In this document: positions 57,004-64,000 of the stretch, piece after piece | How the letters are laid out: each line of letters opens with the position of its first letter | Position numbering within the stretch: position 1 is the stretch's first letter | Assembly: GCF_021129235.1 (NCBI RefSeq) | Contig: NZ_JAJOMA010000005.1 | Coordinates: 248,001 to 312,000, forward strand | Source of the DNA: Kineosporia mesophila | Lineage (GTDB): Bacteria; Actinomycetota; Actinomycetes; Actinomycetales; Kineosporiaceae | Length of the DNA stretch: 64,000 nt | Direction: 5' to 3' | Notes under the pieces: generated by a model | Told to the model about the DNA's origin: nothing | The model's input: the letters and a program-made list of their open reading frames with translations, nothing else | Database searches by the model: none | Translations under genes and position numbers: made by a program

Positions 57004-59055
57004 ATGCCCGAGACCGACCCGGTGACCCAGCACCCGTGGCTGCACGACCTCGTCACGTCCCTGAGCGCGCCGACCACGGTGCTGAGCGATGCCTCCGGGC
57101 AGATCCGCGAGCGCGGGGTGCAGGGCGTGCTGCACTGCGACGTCCGGGTGCTCTCGTCGGCCGTGCTGCTCGTCGACGGGGAGGAACCCACCCCGATCGG
57201 TGGGGGCCCGGTCTCGGCCGGTGTGGCCCGGTTCGTGGCGGTGCCCCGGAGGCTCGGGGGTGACGGTCCGGACGCGGTGATGCGGGTCGATCGCACCCGG
57301 TCGGTCGGGGCGGGGCGGGTCGAGGAACGGATCGAGCTGAGTTCCGACCGCCCCCGGCCGGTCCCGGCGACGGTGACGCTCGTGGTGGCGCCGGCCCGGC
57401 AGCGGGTCGAGACCATCCGGTCGCCCGGGTCCCCGCCACTGGTCGCACCGGACCGGTCGGTGGACGAGTCGCACGTGCGCTGGGGTGCGGACGAGGTGGT
57501 GGCCGATCTCGACGCGCCCGGGGCTCGTATCGACGACGACGGCCAGGCGGTGCGGCTGCACTGGACGGTCGAGGTCCCCGTCGGCGGCGCGGTGAGCCTG
57601 ACCTGGCGGCTGACCCTCGAGGCCCCCACGGCGCCGGTGACCGGCCTCGGCGACCGGAACGTCCCTGCTCTGCACCGGGAACCACAGGCCCAGGCCGACG
57701 ACCGGCGCCTGGCGGCCCTGATCGGCACCTCCTGGAGCGATCTGCAGGCCCTGCGCATGGCGCCGGCCGACGATCCGGGCGCCGTCTTTCTGGGAGCGGG
57801 ATCTCCCTGGTATTTCACTCTTTTCGGACGGGACAGCCTGTGGGCCGCGCGCCTGCTGCTGCCCTTCGGCACCGATCTGGCCGAGGGCACCCTGCGGGCG
57901 CTGGCGGCCCGGCAGGGCACGACGACCGATCCGGCGACCGACGAGGAGCCGGGCAAGATCCTGCACGAACTGCGCGCGACGGCCACACGGCACGCCCAGG
58001 GCGGTGTCGAGGGCGGAATGAGCCTTCCGCCGCTGTACTACGGCACGATCGACGCCACGCTGCTGTGGATCTGCCTGCTGCACGACGCCTGGCGCTGGGG
58101 AATGGCCGAAGACACTGTGCGGTCCCTTGTTCCGGCCCTGGAGGCGGCCCTGGGCTGGCTCGGCGACCAGGGGGACGAGTTCGTCCGGTACCCCGGTTCC
58201 AGCACGGGCCTGGCCAACCAGGGGTGGAAGGACTCGCCCGACGCGGTCCGCTTCGCCGACGGCACGATCGCCGACGGGCCGGTGGCACTGTGCGAGGTGC
58301 AGGGCTACGCGCACGAGGCCGCCGTGCACGGTGCCGACCTGCTCGACCATTTCGGCCGGCCCGGTGGGGTGTCATGGCGGGACCGGGCGCAGCGGCTGGC
58401 GACCCGGTTCCGCGAGTCGTTCTGGGTGACCGGCGCCGACGGCGAGCGCTTCCCGGCCCTGGCCCTCGACGGTTCCGGACGCCCCGTCGACGCGCTGACC
58501 AGCAACATCGGGCATCTGCTGGGCACCGGTCTGCTCTCGTCGGCGGAGTCCGAGCAGGTCGCGAGGTTACTGAGGGGCCCGGCCCTGTCCAGCGGGTTCG
58601 GGCTGCGCACCATGGCCTCCACCGAGGGCGGGTACTGGCCGCTGAGCTATCACTGCGGCTCGGTCTGGGCCCACGACACGGCGATCGCGATTCACGGGCT
58701 GCACCGCAGCGGGCTCGGCGCATCGGCGTTCGGCCTGGTCGAAGGGCTGCTGCGGACGGCGGCGGAGTTCGGCTACCGGCTCCCGGAGTTGCACAGCGGT
58801 GAGGGCGGGAGCCTGGTGCCCTACCCGGCCGCCTGCCGCCCCCAGGCCTGGTCCGCGGCGGCGATCGGCCCGCTCGTGCAGGTCCTGGCCGGGCTCTCGG
58901 CCGACAACGGCACGCTGGAGTGCCTACCGCCCCAGAACTCCCCGTTCGGGGCCCTGCGGGTGAGCGGCCTGCGCTTCGGCCCGGACGAGGCCACGGTGAC
59001 GGTCGACCGCGAAGGCCGGGGCCGCCTGACCACCCCCACCCAACCCCTTCCGTGA
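57004..59055 (+). CDS. Amylo-alpha-1,6-glucosidase / glycogen debranching-type protein
   Basis: A 683-residue intracellular protein. The N-terminal glycogen-debranching N domain (TTVLSDASGQIRERGVQGVL, CDVRVLSSAVLLVDGEEPTP) is followed by an (alpha/alpha)6 barrel of the GH63/GH133-like type: PWYFTLFGRDSLWAARLLLP, GMSLPPLYYGTIDATLLWIC, then STGLANQGWKDSPDAVRFAD and TMASTEGGYWPLSYHCGSVW. These carry the acidic residues expected of trehalase-like glucosidases. It may debranch glycogen or act on another alpha-glucan. The ATG at 57004 follows GGGGAG. Its stop codon region is already inside a family 1 repeat. Confidence 0.83.
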   Translation: MPETDPVTQHPWLHDLVTSLSAPTTVLSDASGQIRERGVQGVLHCDVRVLSSAVLLVDGEEPTPIGGGPVSAGVARFVAVPRRLGGDGPDAVMRVDRTRSVGAGRVEERIELSSDRPRPVPATVTLVVAPARQRVETIRSPGSPPLVAPDRSVDESHVRWGADEVVADLDAPGARIDDDGQAVRLHWTVEVPVGGAVSLTWRLTLEAPTAPVTGLGDRNVPALHREPQAQADDRRLAALIGTSWSDLQALRMAPADDPGAVFLGAGSPWYFTLFGRDSLWAARLLLPFGTDLAEGTLRALAARQGTTTDPATDEEPGKILHELRATATRHAQGGVEGGMSLPPLYYGTIDATLLWICLLHDAWRWGMAEDTVRSLVPALEAALGWLGDQGDEFVRYPGSSTGLANQGWKDSPDAVRFADGTIADGPVALCEVQGYAHEAAVHGADLLDHFGRPGGVSWRDRAQRLATRFRESFWVTGADGERFPALALDGSGRPVDALTSNIGHLLGTGLLSSAESEQVARLLRGPALSSGFGLRTMASTEGGYWPLSYHCGSVWAHDTAIAIHGLHRSGLGASAFGLVEGLLRTAAEFGYRLPELHSGEGGSLVPYPAACRPQAWSAAAIGPLVQVLAGLSADNGTLECLPPQNSPFGALRVSGLRFGPDEATVTVDREGRGRLTTPTQPLP

Positions 59056-59133
59056 TCATGCAAAACCTCCCCCGAGTTCTAGAACTGTGGCGGTGAGAGT
59101 TCTAGAACTCGGGGGAGGTTTTGCATGATCACG
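59051..59133. repeat. Nested-palindrome repeat, family 1, full-length copy with covarying stem
   Basis: 83 bp. The left arm reads AACCTCCCCCGAGTTCTAGA and the right arm TCTAGAACTCGGGGGAGGTT, so the stem differs from the 44654 copy on both sides yet still pairs. It overlaps the end of the glucosidase gene: that stop is at 59053-59055. Confidence 0.93.
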
Positions 59134-59227
59134 GCAAAAAATGGGGGGACGCTCTCGCCCTGGCTTCAGTTGATCTTCGGTTGGGCGATCGAGTCTTTCG
59201 GTATGCCCGTCGCTGATCGGAGATCCC

Positions 59228-60052
59228 GTGCTTCGTCGTCTGGCCACGGCCGCACTTGTCATCGCCGGGATCGCCGGGACCCTCGCGAACCCGGCCTCGG
59301 CCGGCGCCTCGTCCACCGTTCCGGCTCTTCCGCCCAACGGGCGGGTGGACGTACAGCTCGGGGGTGATTACGCCCCGGTACGGTCGGTGAAGGTGGTCGA
59401 TCGGGACAGTACCGGCGAGGCGGTGGAGGGTGTCTACTCGATCTGTTACGTCAACGCCTTTCAGACGCAGGACTACCAGAAGGATTTCTGGACGAAGACC
59501 CGCGCACGCCGGGCCCTTCTGCTGAAAGACGCGACCGGTGAGCCGTACGAGGACCCGAACTGGCCGGGTGAGTTCATCCTCGACACCCGCACCAGGAACA
59601 AGCGGGCGGCGATCGCGAAGATCGAGTACACCTGGATCGATGCCTGCAAGGCCAAGGGTTTTCAGGCCATCGACCCGGACAACCTGGATACCTGGACGCG
59701 CTTTCCGCAGCTGGAGCGGGCCGGCAACCTGGCCCTGGCGACCTTGCTGGCGAAGCGAGCGCACGGTCAGGGCATGGCGATCGCCCAGAAGAATGCCGGT
59801 GAGCTGAGCCGCAAGACCCGGCTGGCCGTCGGTTTCGACTTCGCCGTGGTGGAGTCGTGCCAGGTCTACGACGAGTGCGGGCTCTACGACCAGGCCTACG
59901 GCGACAGCTGGTTCGAGATCGAGTACACCACGAACGGCGCGGGGAACTGGCAGGCGGCCTGCGCCGAACGCGGCGACCGGATCTCGGTCATCTACCGTGA
60001 CCAGAACATCGTTCCGCGCGGGGAGAGTGCCTACCACTTTCAGGAGTGTTAG
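59228..60052 (+). CDS. Secreted GH114-type endo-alpha-1,4-polygalactosaminidase
   Basis: A 274-residue secreted protein. The signal peptide is LRRLATAALVIAGIAGTLAN, cleaved near ASAGAS. The GH114 TIM-barrel domain spans most of the rest: RVDVQLGGDYAPVRSVKVVD, VYSICYVNAFQTQDYQKDFW, AKGFQAIDPDNLDTWTRFPQ with the conserved acidic pair, and VGFDFAVVESCQVYDECGLY with the second acid. GH114 enzymes hydrolyse galactosaminogalactan-type polymers. The GTG at 59228 follows CGGAG. It is alone on its strand and overlaps the convergent lipoprotein gene by 4 bp. Secretion suggests degradation of fungal or bacterial exopolysaccharide. Confidence 0.85.
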   Translation: MLRRLATAALVIAGIAGTLANPASAGASSTVPALPPNGRVDVQLGGDYAPVRSVKVVDRDSTGEAVEGVYSICYVNAFQTQDYQKDFWTKTRARRALLLKDATGEPYEDPNWPGEFILDTRTRNKRAAIAKIEYTWIDACKAKGFQAIDPDNLDTWTRFPQLERAGNLALATLLAKRAHGQGMAIAQKNAGELSRKTRLAVGFDFAVVESCQVYDECGLYDQAYGDSWFEIEYTTNGAGNWQAACAERGDRISVIYRDQNIVPRGESAYHFQEC

Positions 60053-60570
60053 GGACAGCTCTCGTCGAGACGGACGGCTTCGAGCCGCACCAGTTTGGTC
60101 TTCAGCACGCTCGCCCCGGCCCGGGGTGACTGGTGGCAGACCTTCCAGTCGGAGTCGAGCAGCTGGAAGCGGTGCTGGCTGGTGGCGTCGACCTGGTCGA
60201 GCAGGTAGCTTCCTCGTTTCTGCAACTGGTCCTGAGCGTTCTGGAGGTTGCGGCCCACCAGCTGCGGCATGGTGAAGTGCGACTGTGTGATGCCCCTCTT
60301 CACCTCGTCGGCGACCTGCTTGACCTTGTTCGCCACGTCGCGGGCCTCGTCGCGGCGCTGCTCCTGCGCGGTGCGGGGATCGTCTTGCCGTTCCCGCTCG
60401 CGCTGGTCGGCGAGGTCGCTCTCACTCTGCCGGGTGGCCACGGCCTGCTCGGCGGGTGGGTTCTCGGTCGAGCCGATCGAGCCCACCTGAGCCCCTCCAC
60501 CCCCGCAGGCGACCAGCAGTGGGCCCAGCAAGAACGTCGACAGCGTGATCCTGATGGCCCTCATCGACAT
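60049..60570 (-). CDS. Lipoprotein with a C-terminal PASTA domain
   Basis: A 173-residue lipoprotein. The signal peptide ends in LLVAC, with the lipid cysteine near residue 22, and a Gly-rich stretch follows. The middle is a charged, probably helical, Gln/Glu/Arg-rich segment (SDLADQRERERQDDPRTAQE). The C-terminus is a single PASTA domain: TMPQLVGRNLQNAQDQLQKR, then HRFQLLDSDWKVCHQSPRAG. PASTA domains bind muropeptides or protein partners. The ATG at 60570 follows GAGAGGGTGG; ATG 60564 is an alternative. The two cysteines in the PASTA domain may form a disulfide. Confidence 0.82.
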   Translation of the reverse strand: MSMRAIRITLSTFLLGPLLVACGGGGAQVGSIGSTENPPAEQAVATRQSESDLADQRERERQDDPRTAQEQRRDEARDVANKVKQVADEVKRGITQSHFTMPQLVGRNLQNAQDQLQKRGSYLLDQVDATSQHRFQLLDSDWKVCHQSPRAGASVLKTKLVRLEAVRLDESCP

Positions 60571-60690
60571 CCACCCTCTCCGGCTCCCCGACGACGCACG
60601 GTCAGTGTTCCACGGTAACCCGGGAGGTGGCTCAAGCTTCTGGAGCAATGCGTCGATGCGTCGGGCACGGCGGCAGGAAAGGAACACACG

Positions 60691-61911
60691 ATGCGCCCGT
60701 TGCCCCACCTCACGCGAACGTCCAGGCCCGATTCGATGGCCGAGATCGACCGTGTGGCCCACGAGTTCGCAGACAGCCTGAGCACCGAACGGATCCAGGC
60801 GGAGATCGTGCGCCGCCTGGAACAGCACTGCACGACCGGTGCGGACGAGACCGGTTTCGAGGCGGTGCACGTGGTCGACACGACCAGTGGACTCCCGGAC
60901 CAGGCCGAGGTGCAACTCGCGATCCTCCATCCGCGTCACCTGCACGATCCCGCCGATGTGCACGGATCGCTGGCCGACCCGGTCGTCACCTCGGCAGCCG
61001 CCGAACAGACGCTCCGGCTCACCTCGACCCGGGGGGCCCAGCCCCGCCGGCACCGCAACGCGGTGATCGCGCTGGCCGCCGATGCCCACCACTACCCGAT
61101 GCTGGCGGCGGGTGTCCGCGAGTTCCTCGCCTGGTCGCACGTCGTCACCATGGCCCACGCCCTCGGTCTGCCCGACGAGGCCGCTCACGAGGCGCTGGTG
61201 TGGAAGGACGCCGCCGAGAACGACATCGGCAATCTGCTGCCGGAGACCTATTTCTGGTTGCTGATCCCGGGCCAGGGGTCGCCGGACGAACCGCTGGCGC
61301 TACGGGTGCTGACCGCCGAGGGTGCGAGCGGCACGCTGGCCGAGCGGGCCGCGCTCACCCTGCGCACCGAGGGTGAGCTCGTCACCTCCCGCGACGATCA
61401 CGCCATCCGCAGCGATCTGGACGGACCGCTCACCTCCCGCTGGCGTACCGGCCACGTGAGTGTGGGCGAGCTGTGGGAGCTCTACACCTCGCTGCCGTAC
61501 CTGCCCCGCCTGCGCGACCGCTCGGTGCTGGAGTCCGGCCTGGTCTCCGCGATTGCCGACGAACTGGACTGGCAGTACCAGGGTTTCGCCCTGGCCGACG
61601 GCTACGACCAGCGCAAGTCGTCCTACCTCGGGCTACGTCTGCCGGGCGACGATCAGCCGCCGGAGGCGATGCGGGAGACGACGCTGGTGGTACGCCCCGA
61701 CCGCGCCGTGGAGCAGCGGCACAGCGACACCGCCCGCGCGGCCCTGGACCGGCTGCGCACCATCGACCACCTCGACCACGAGGACCCCGTCCCGCCCCTG
61801 CCCCGCCTGGCCCAGGGCGAGACCCTCACCCCCGAGGCCCTGATGGCAGCGAGCCGGGGGCTGGACGACGAAGGACGCCCGACCGGGGATCGCGAGCGCT
61901 CGGCGGGCTGA
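60691..61911 (+). CDS. DUF499-type protein, C-terminal half only (anti-phage-associated family)
   Basis: A 406-residue protein. From about residue 110 on it follows the C-terminal part of DUF499 ATPases: HRNAVIALAADAHHYPMLAA, LPETYFWLLIPGQGSPDEPL, WRTGHVSVGELWELYTSLPY, LPRLRDRSVLESGLVSAIAD and QGFALADGYDQRKSSYLGLR. DUF499 proteins are usually about 1000 residues with an N-terminal P-loop domain and belong to a DUF1156-DUF499-DUF3780-HerA anti-phage cluster. No Walker A motif occurs here, and none of the partner genes is nearby. The start is a good ATG with AAAGGAA, so this is a real short gene rather than a raw fragment. It may be a retained remnant or a regulatory or decoy form. Confidence 0.7.
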   Translation: MRPLPHLTRTSRPDSMAEIDRVAHEFADSLSTERIQAEIVRRLEQHCTTGADETGFEAVHVVDTTSGLPDQAEVQLAILHPRHLHDPADVHGSLADPVVTSAAAEQTLRLTSTRGAQPRRHRNAVIALAADAHHYPMLAAGVREFLAWSHVVTMAHALGLPDEAAHEALVWKDAAENDIGNLLPETYFWLLIPGQGSPDEPLALRVLTAEGASGTLAERAALTLRTEGELVTSRDDHAIRSDLDGPLTSRWRTGHVSVGELWELYTSLPYLPRLRDRSVLESGLVSAIADELDWQYQGFALADGYDQRKSSYLGLRLPGDDQPPEAMRETTLVVRPDRAVEQRHSDTARAALDRLRTIDHLDHEDPVPPLPRLAQGETLTPEALMAASRGLDDEGRPTGDRERSAG

Positions 61912-61929
61912 GTTCACGAACCCTCACCG

Positions 61930-61976
61930 ATTGAGGACGCCGGTGGGCACCGATGGTGCCCACCGGCGTCCTCAAT
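61930..61976. repeat. Hairpin repeat, family 2, intact copy
   Basis: ATTGAGGACGCCGGTGGGCA, continuing CC, pairs perfectly over 22 bp with GGTGCCCACCGGCGTCCTCA, continuing AT, across the 3-nt loop GAT. It starts 18 nt after the DUF499 stop. Confidence 0.92.
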
Positions 61977-62037
61977 CTGGTTCTCCCCACCGCAGAAACG
62001 CTTGGTTCGCCCGGCATCGGACCGGCAGGGTGGGCGC

Positions 62038-63042
62038 ATGAGGATTCTCGTGCTGGGTGGGACGGAGTTCGTGGGGCGGGCCCTGGTCGACGAGGCGGTG
62101 GGGCGTGGGCACGAGGTGACCACGCTGAACCGGGGTACCCGGGCCCCGGAGCAGGCGCAGGTGACCGCCCGGCACGGCGATCGGCGGCAACCCGGCGGGC
62201 TCGACGCCCTGACCGGTGAGTGGGACGTCGTGATCGACACCTGGAGCTCGGACTCCTATGTGGTCAGCGACAGCGTCGAGGCCCTGAAAGACCGTGTGGA
62301 TCGCTATCTTTTTGTTTCCACCCGCTCGGTGTACGAGTTCCCGGCACCGGTCGGCGGAGACGAGTCGGCCCCGCTGGTGGAGGGCGACCCCGAGGCCGGG
62401 CGGGACGGTTCCGAAGTGCCCTACGGCGAGGCCAAACGGGGCTCGGAGATGGCTGTGGAAAGGGTTTTCGGCGATCGGTACGTGCATGTGCGGGCCGGGC
62501 TGATCCTCGGGCCGTGGGAGAACATCGGCCGGCTGCCCTGGTGGCTGGGGCGGGTGGCCCGGGGAGGGGACGTGCTCGCGCCCGGGCCGGAAGACCTTCC
62601 GTTGCAGTACGTGGACGCGCGGGACCTGGCGATCTGGACGGTCAGCGCGGCGGAGAAGGGGCTGTCCGGGCCGTTCGACCTGGTCAGCCCGCCCGGGCAC
62701 ACCACGATGGGTGAGTTCCTGCGTACCTGCGTCGAGGTCACGGCCTCGGACGCCGTGCTGCGCTGGGCCCCGCCGGAGCTGATCGAGCAGGCGGGCATCG
62801 AGCCCTGGACCGAGCTGCCGGTGTGGATCCCACCGGGCCCGGACCACGCCGCCCTGCACCTCAGCGACCCGGCCAAGGCCCTGGCCGCCGGCCTGCACAA
62901 CCGTCCGGTGGCCGAGACGATCGGCGACACCTGGGCCTGGTTGCAGTCCGTCGGGGGACAGGCTCCCCAGCGTCCCGGCCGGCCGCAGCCGGGCCTCGAC
63001 CCGGAGAAGGAGGCGGAAATCCTGAGGACCCTGAAGTCATAG
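62038..63042 (+). CDS. NAD-dependent epimerase/dehydratase family protein
   Basis: A 334-residue extended SDR. MRILVLGGTEFVGRALVDEA has the GGTxFxG nucleotide loop, WDVVIDTWSSDSYVVSDSVE the second strand pair, and YLFVSTRSVYEFPAPVGGDE the active-site serine region. EVPYGEAKRGSEMAVERVFG holds the YxxxK motif (YGEAK). The C-terminal part has AIWTVSAAEKGLSGPFDLVS. This subgroup includes reductase/isomerase-like proteins of unknown substrate. The ATG at 62038 has CAGGGTGGG upstream. A family 2 hairpin lies before it, so it needs its own promoter. Confidence 0.87.
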   Translation: MRILVLGGTEFVGRALVDEAVGRGHEVTTLNRGTRAPEQAQVTARHGDRRQPGGLDALTGEWDVVIDTWSSDSYVVSDSVEALKDRVDRYLFVSTRSVYEFPAPVGGDESAPLVEGDPEAGRDGSEVPYGEAKRGSEMAVERVFGDRYVHVRAGLILGPWENIGRLPWWLGRVARGGDVLAPGPEDLPLQYVDARDLAIWTVSAAEKGLSGPFDLVSPPGHTTMGEFLRTCVEVTASDAVLRWAPPELIEQAGIEPWTELPVWIPPGPDHAALHLSDPAKALAAGLHNRPVAETIGDTWAWLQSVGGQAPQRPGRPQPGLDPEKEAEILRTLKS

Positions 63043-63188
63043 ACCGCGCAACGCGCTCGAAATGTGCAGGTCATGCTTCTCGCCTAACCTCCAATGACGG
63101 TGAGACGGACGCGTAAGGCGTTCAGCCGCCCCACCGCCGCGTCGTCCGTCACGGCGGGTTCGAACGGCAGGCGAGGTGGCGACCAGAC

Positions 63189-64000
63189 GTGACCGGTCCC
63201 GGTGAATTGACCAGTCTCGGTGTCGAGGAAGAGTTCCACGTGGTGGATCTGCTCTCCCGTGAGCTGGTGGCTCAGGCCCCGAAACTGCTGGAGCATCTGC
63301 CCGCGGAGACCTACTCCGACGAGTTGCAGCGTAGCGTCGTGGAGAGCAACACCCCGGTCTGTAACACCCTGGCCGATCTGCGCCAGGCGCTGATCGACAC
63401 CCGGCGCCAGCTGGTCGAGGTGGCGACCCCGATGGGGCTGGGCGTGGTGGCCGCGGGCACGGTGCCGCTGGTCGACCCGCTCCAGCTGTCGGTGACGCCG
63501 AGCCAGCGCTACGAGCGCATGCTCGACGAGTACCAGACCCTGGTGCGCGAGCAGCTGATCTGCGGCGCCCAGGTGCACGTGCAGGTCACCGACCGCGACC
63601 TGGCCGTGCAGATCGCGCAGCGGGTCACGCCCCGGTTGCCGGTGCTGCTGGCGCTGTCGGCGTCGTCCCCGTTCTGGATGGGTGAAGACTCCGGCTACGC
63701 CAGCAACCGGTCGCTGCTGTGGTCGCGCTGGCCCACCGCCGGGCTGAGCGGTGAGGTCACGACGGCCGCCGAGCACGACCAGCTGATCGCCGACCTGGTC
63801 GAGTCCGGCACGATCAGCGACGCCGGGATGATCTACTTCGACGTGCGGCCCTCGTCGCACCTGCCCACCCTCGAACTGCGCCTCACCGACGCCTGCCCCG
63901 ACCTCGACACCGTGGTGCTGCTGGCCGGGCTGTTCCGGGCGATGGTGCGCCAGGAGGCCGCCGCGATCACCGCGGGCGAGCCGAGCCGGCGCTGGCCCTC
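63189..64000 (+). CDS. Carboxylate-amine ligase, GCS2/YbdK family (3' end outside window)
   Basis: Reads from GTG 63189 to the window end without a stop, about 270 residues. LTSLGVEEEFHVVDLLSREL is the family start with the ATP/Mg-binding GVEEEF; SDELQRSVVESNTPVCNTLA, MGLGVVAAGTVPLVDP, QRYERMLDEYQTLVREQLIC and GAQVHVQVTDRDLAVQIAQR follow, and IYFDVRPSSHLPTLELRLTD is the conserved core end. These are glutamate-cysteine ligase type 2 / YbdK proteins, which join an amino acid or thiol to a carboxylate. The actual substrate is unknown. The GTG is chosen for GAGGTGG upstream. It is incomplete at the right edge. Confidence 0.88.
   Translation, partial: MTGPGELTSLGVEEEFHVVDLLSRELVAQAPKLLEHLPAETYSDELQRSVVESNTPVCNTLADLRQALIDTRRQLVEVATPMGLGVVAAGTVPLVDPLQLSVTPSQRYERMLDEYQTLVREQLICGAQVHVQVTDRDLAVQIAQRVTPRLPVLLALSASSPFWMGEDSGYASNRSLLWSRWPTAGLSGEVTTAAEHDQLIADLVESGTISDAGMIYFDVRPSSHLPTLELRLTDACPDLDTVVLLAGLFRAMVRQEAAAITAGEPSRRWP

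Noticed and set aside
60691-61911. A complete anti-phage island around the DUF499-like gene
   Set aside because: No DUF1156 methylase, DUF3780, HerA-like ATPase, nuclease or mobile-element gene was found within the window.
63094-63192. A 32-codon upstream frame ending in a GTGA overlap with the GCS2 gene start
   Set aside because: Arg-rich and without a clear ribosome binding site; the overlap could be chance. Not enough to call a leader peptide.
1-64000. CRISPR array, prophage or insertion sequence
   Set aside because: The repeats present are dispersed single palindromic elements, not regularly spaced arrays, and no transposase, integrase or phage structural gene is visible.

Overview
The window is 64 kb of high-GC DNA with dense, often overlapping genes. 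GTG and TTG starts, an IdeR/DmdR-type iron box, an 11-bp PHO-box array and a DosR-like regulator point to an actinomycete. The genus cannot be fixed from sequence alone; Kineosporiaceae or a related group is only a guess. No rRNA, tRNA, CRISPR array, insertion sequence or phage gene was found.

Layout. 1-3497: the tail of a LuxR-type regulator, a nitronate monooxygenase behind a double palindromic operator, and a TerC membrane protein behind a yybP-ykoY-type (Mn2+) riboswitch. 3823-18903: a hexarate (glucarate/galactarate) catabolic island with an IclR regulator, two glucarate-dehydratase paralogues, 5-dehydro-4-deoxyglucarate dehydratase (kdgD), 2-oxoglutarate semialdehyde dehydrogenase, two 2-hydroxyacid dehydrogenases and a complete Opp/Dpp-type ABC importer. 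A palindrome shared by the iclR and first dehydratase promoters is a candidate operator. Together the enzymes would take D-glucarate to 2-oxoglutarate, probably after uptake by the ABC system.

18927-25211: stress and signalling genes. These are two universal stress proteins, a PsiE-like membrane protein, a GNAT enzyme, a membrane metallophosphoesterase, a broken GGDEF-EAL gene and a DosR/DevR-like response regulator with a DosR-like box in its divergent promoter. 25260-35637: an acyltransferase-3 protein with an odd repeat-bearing N-terminus, a dead MFS gene, an AzlC-AzlD fusion with a divergent XRE-cupin regulator, a PiT phosphate transporter with its DUF47 partner under PHO boxes, and several metabolic genes. 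36003-48343: iron-box-controlled FprA, oxidoreductases, an acyl-CoA dehydrogenase/SDR pair, a two-component flavin monooxygenase, a TetR/SDR divergent pair, a DMT exporter and a fatty acid desaturase.

48654-55185: glycerol catabolism, with iclR-glpK on the minus strand divergent from glpF-glpK-glpD, so there are two glycerol kinases. 55297-64000: two tandem secreted paralogues, a glycogen-debranching-type glucosidase, a GH114 secreted glycosidase, a PASTA lipoprotein, an orphan C-terminal half of a DUF499 anti-phage protein, an epimerase and a partial GCS2 ligase.

The most unusual feature is a set of eight copies of a nested-palindrome repeat (83 bp when full length; shorter or decayed forms also occur). 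Every copy lies within about 25 nt of a stop codon and has the shape of a bidirectional intrinsic terminator. A second, unrelated hairpin repeat family occupies the same kind of position.
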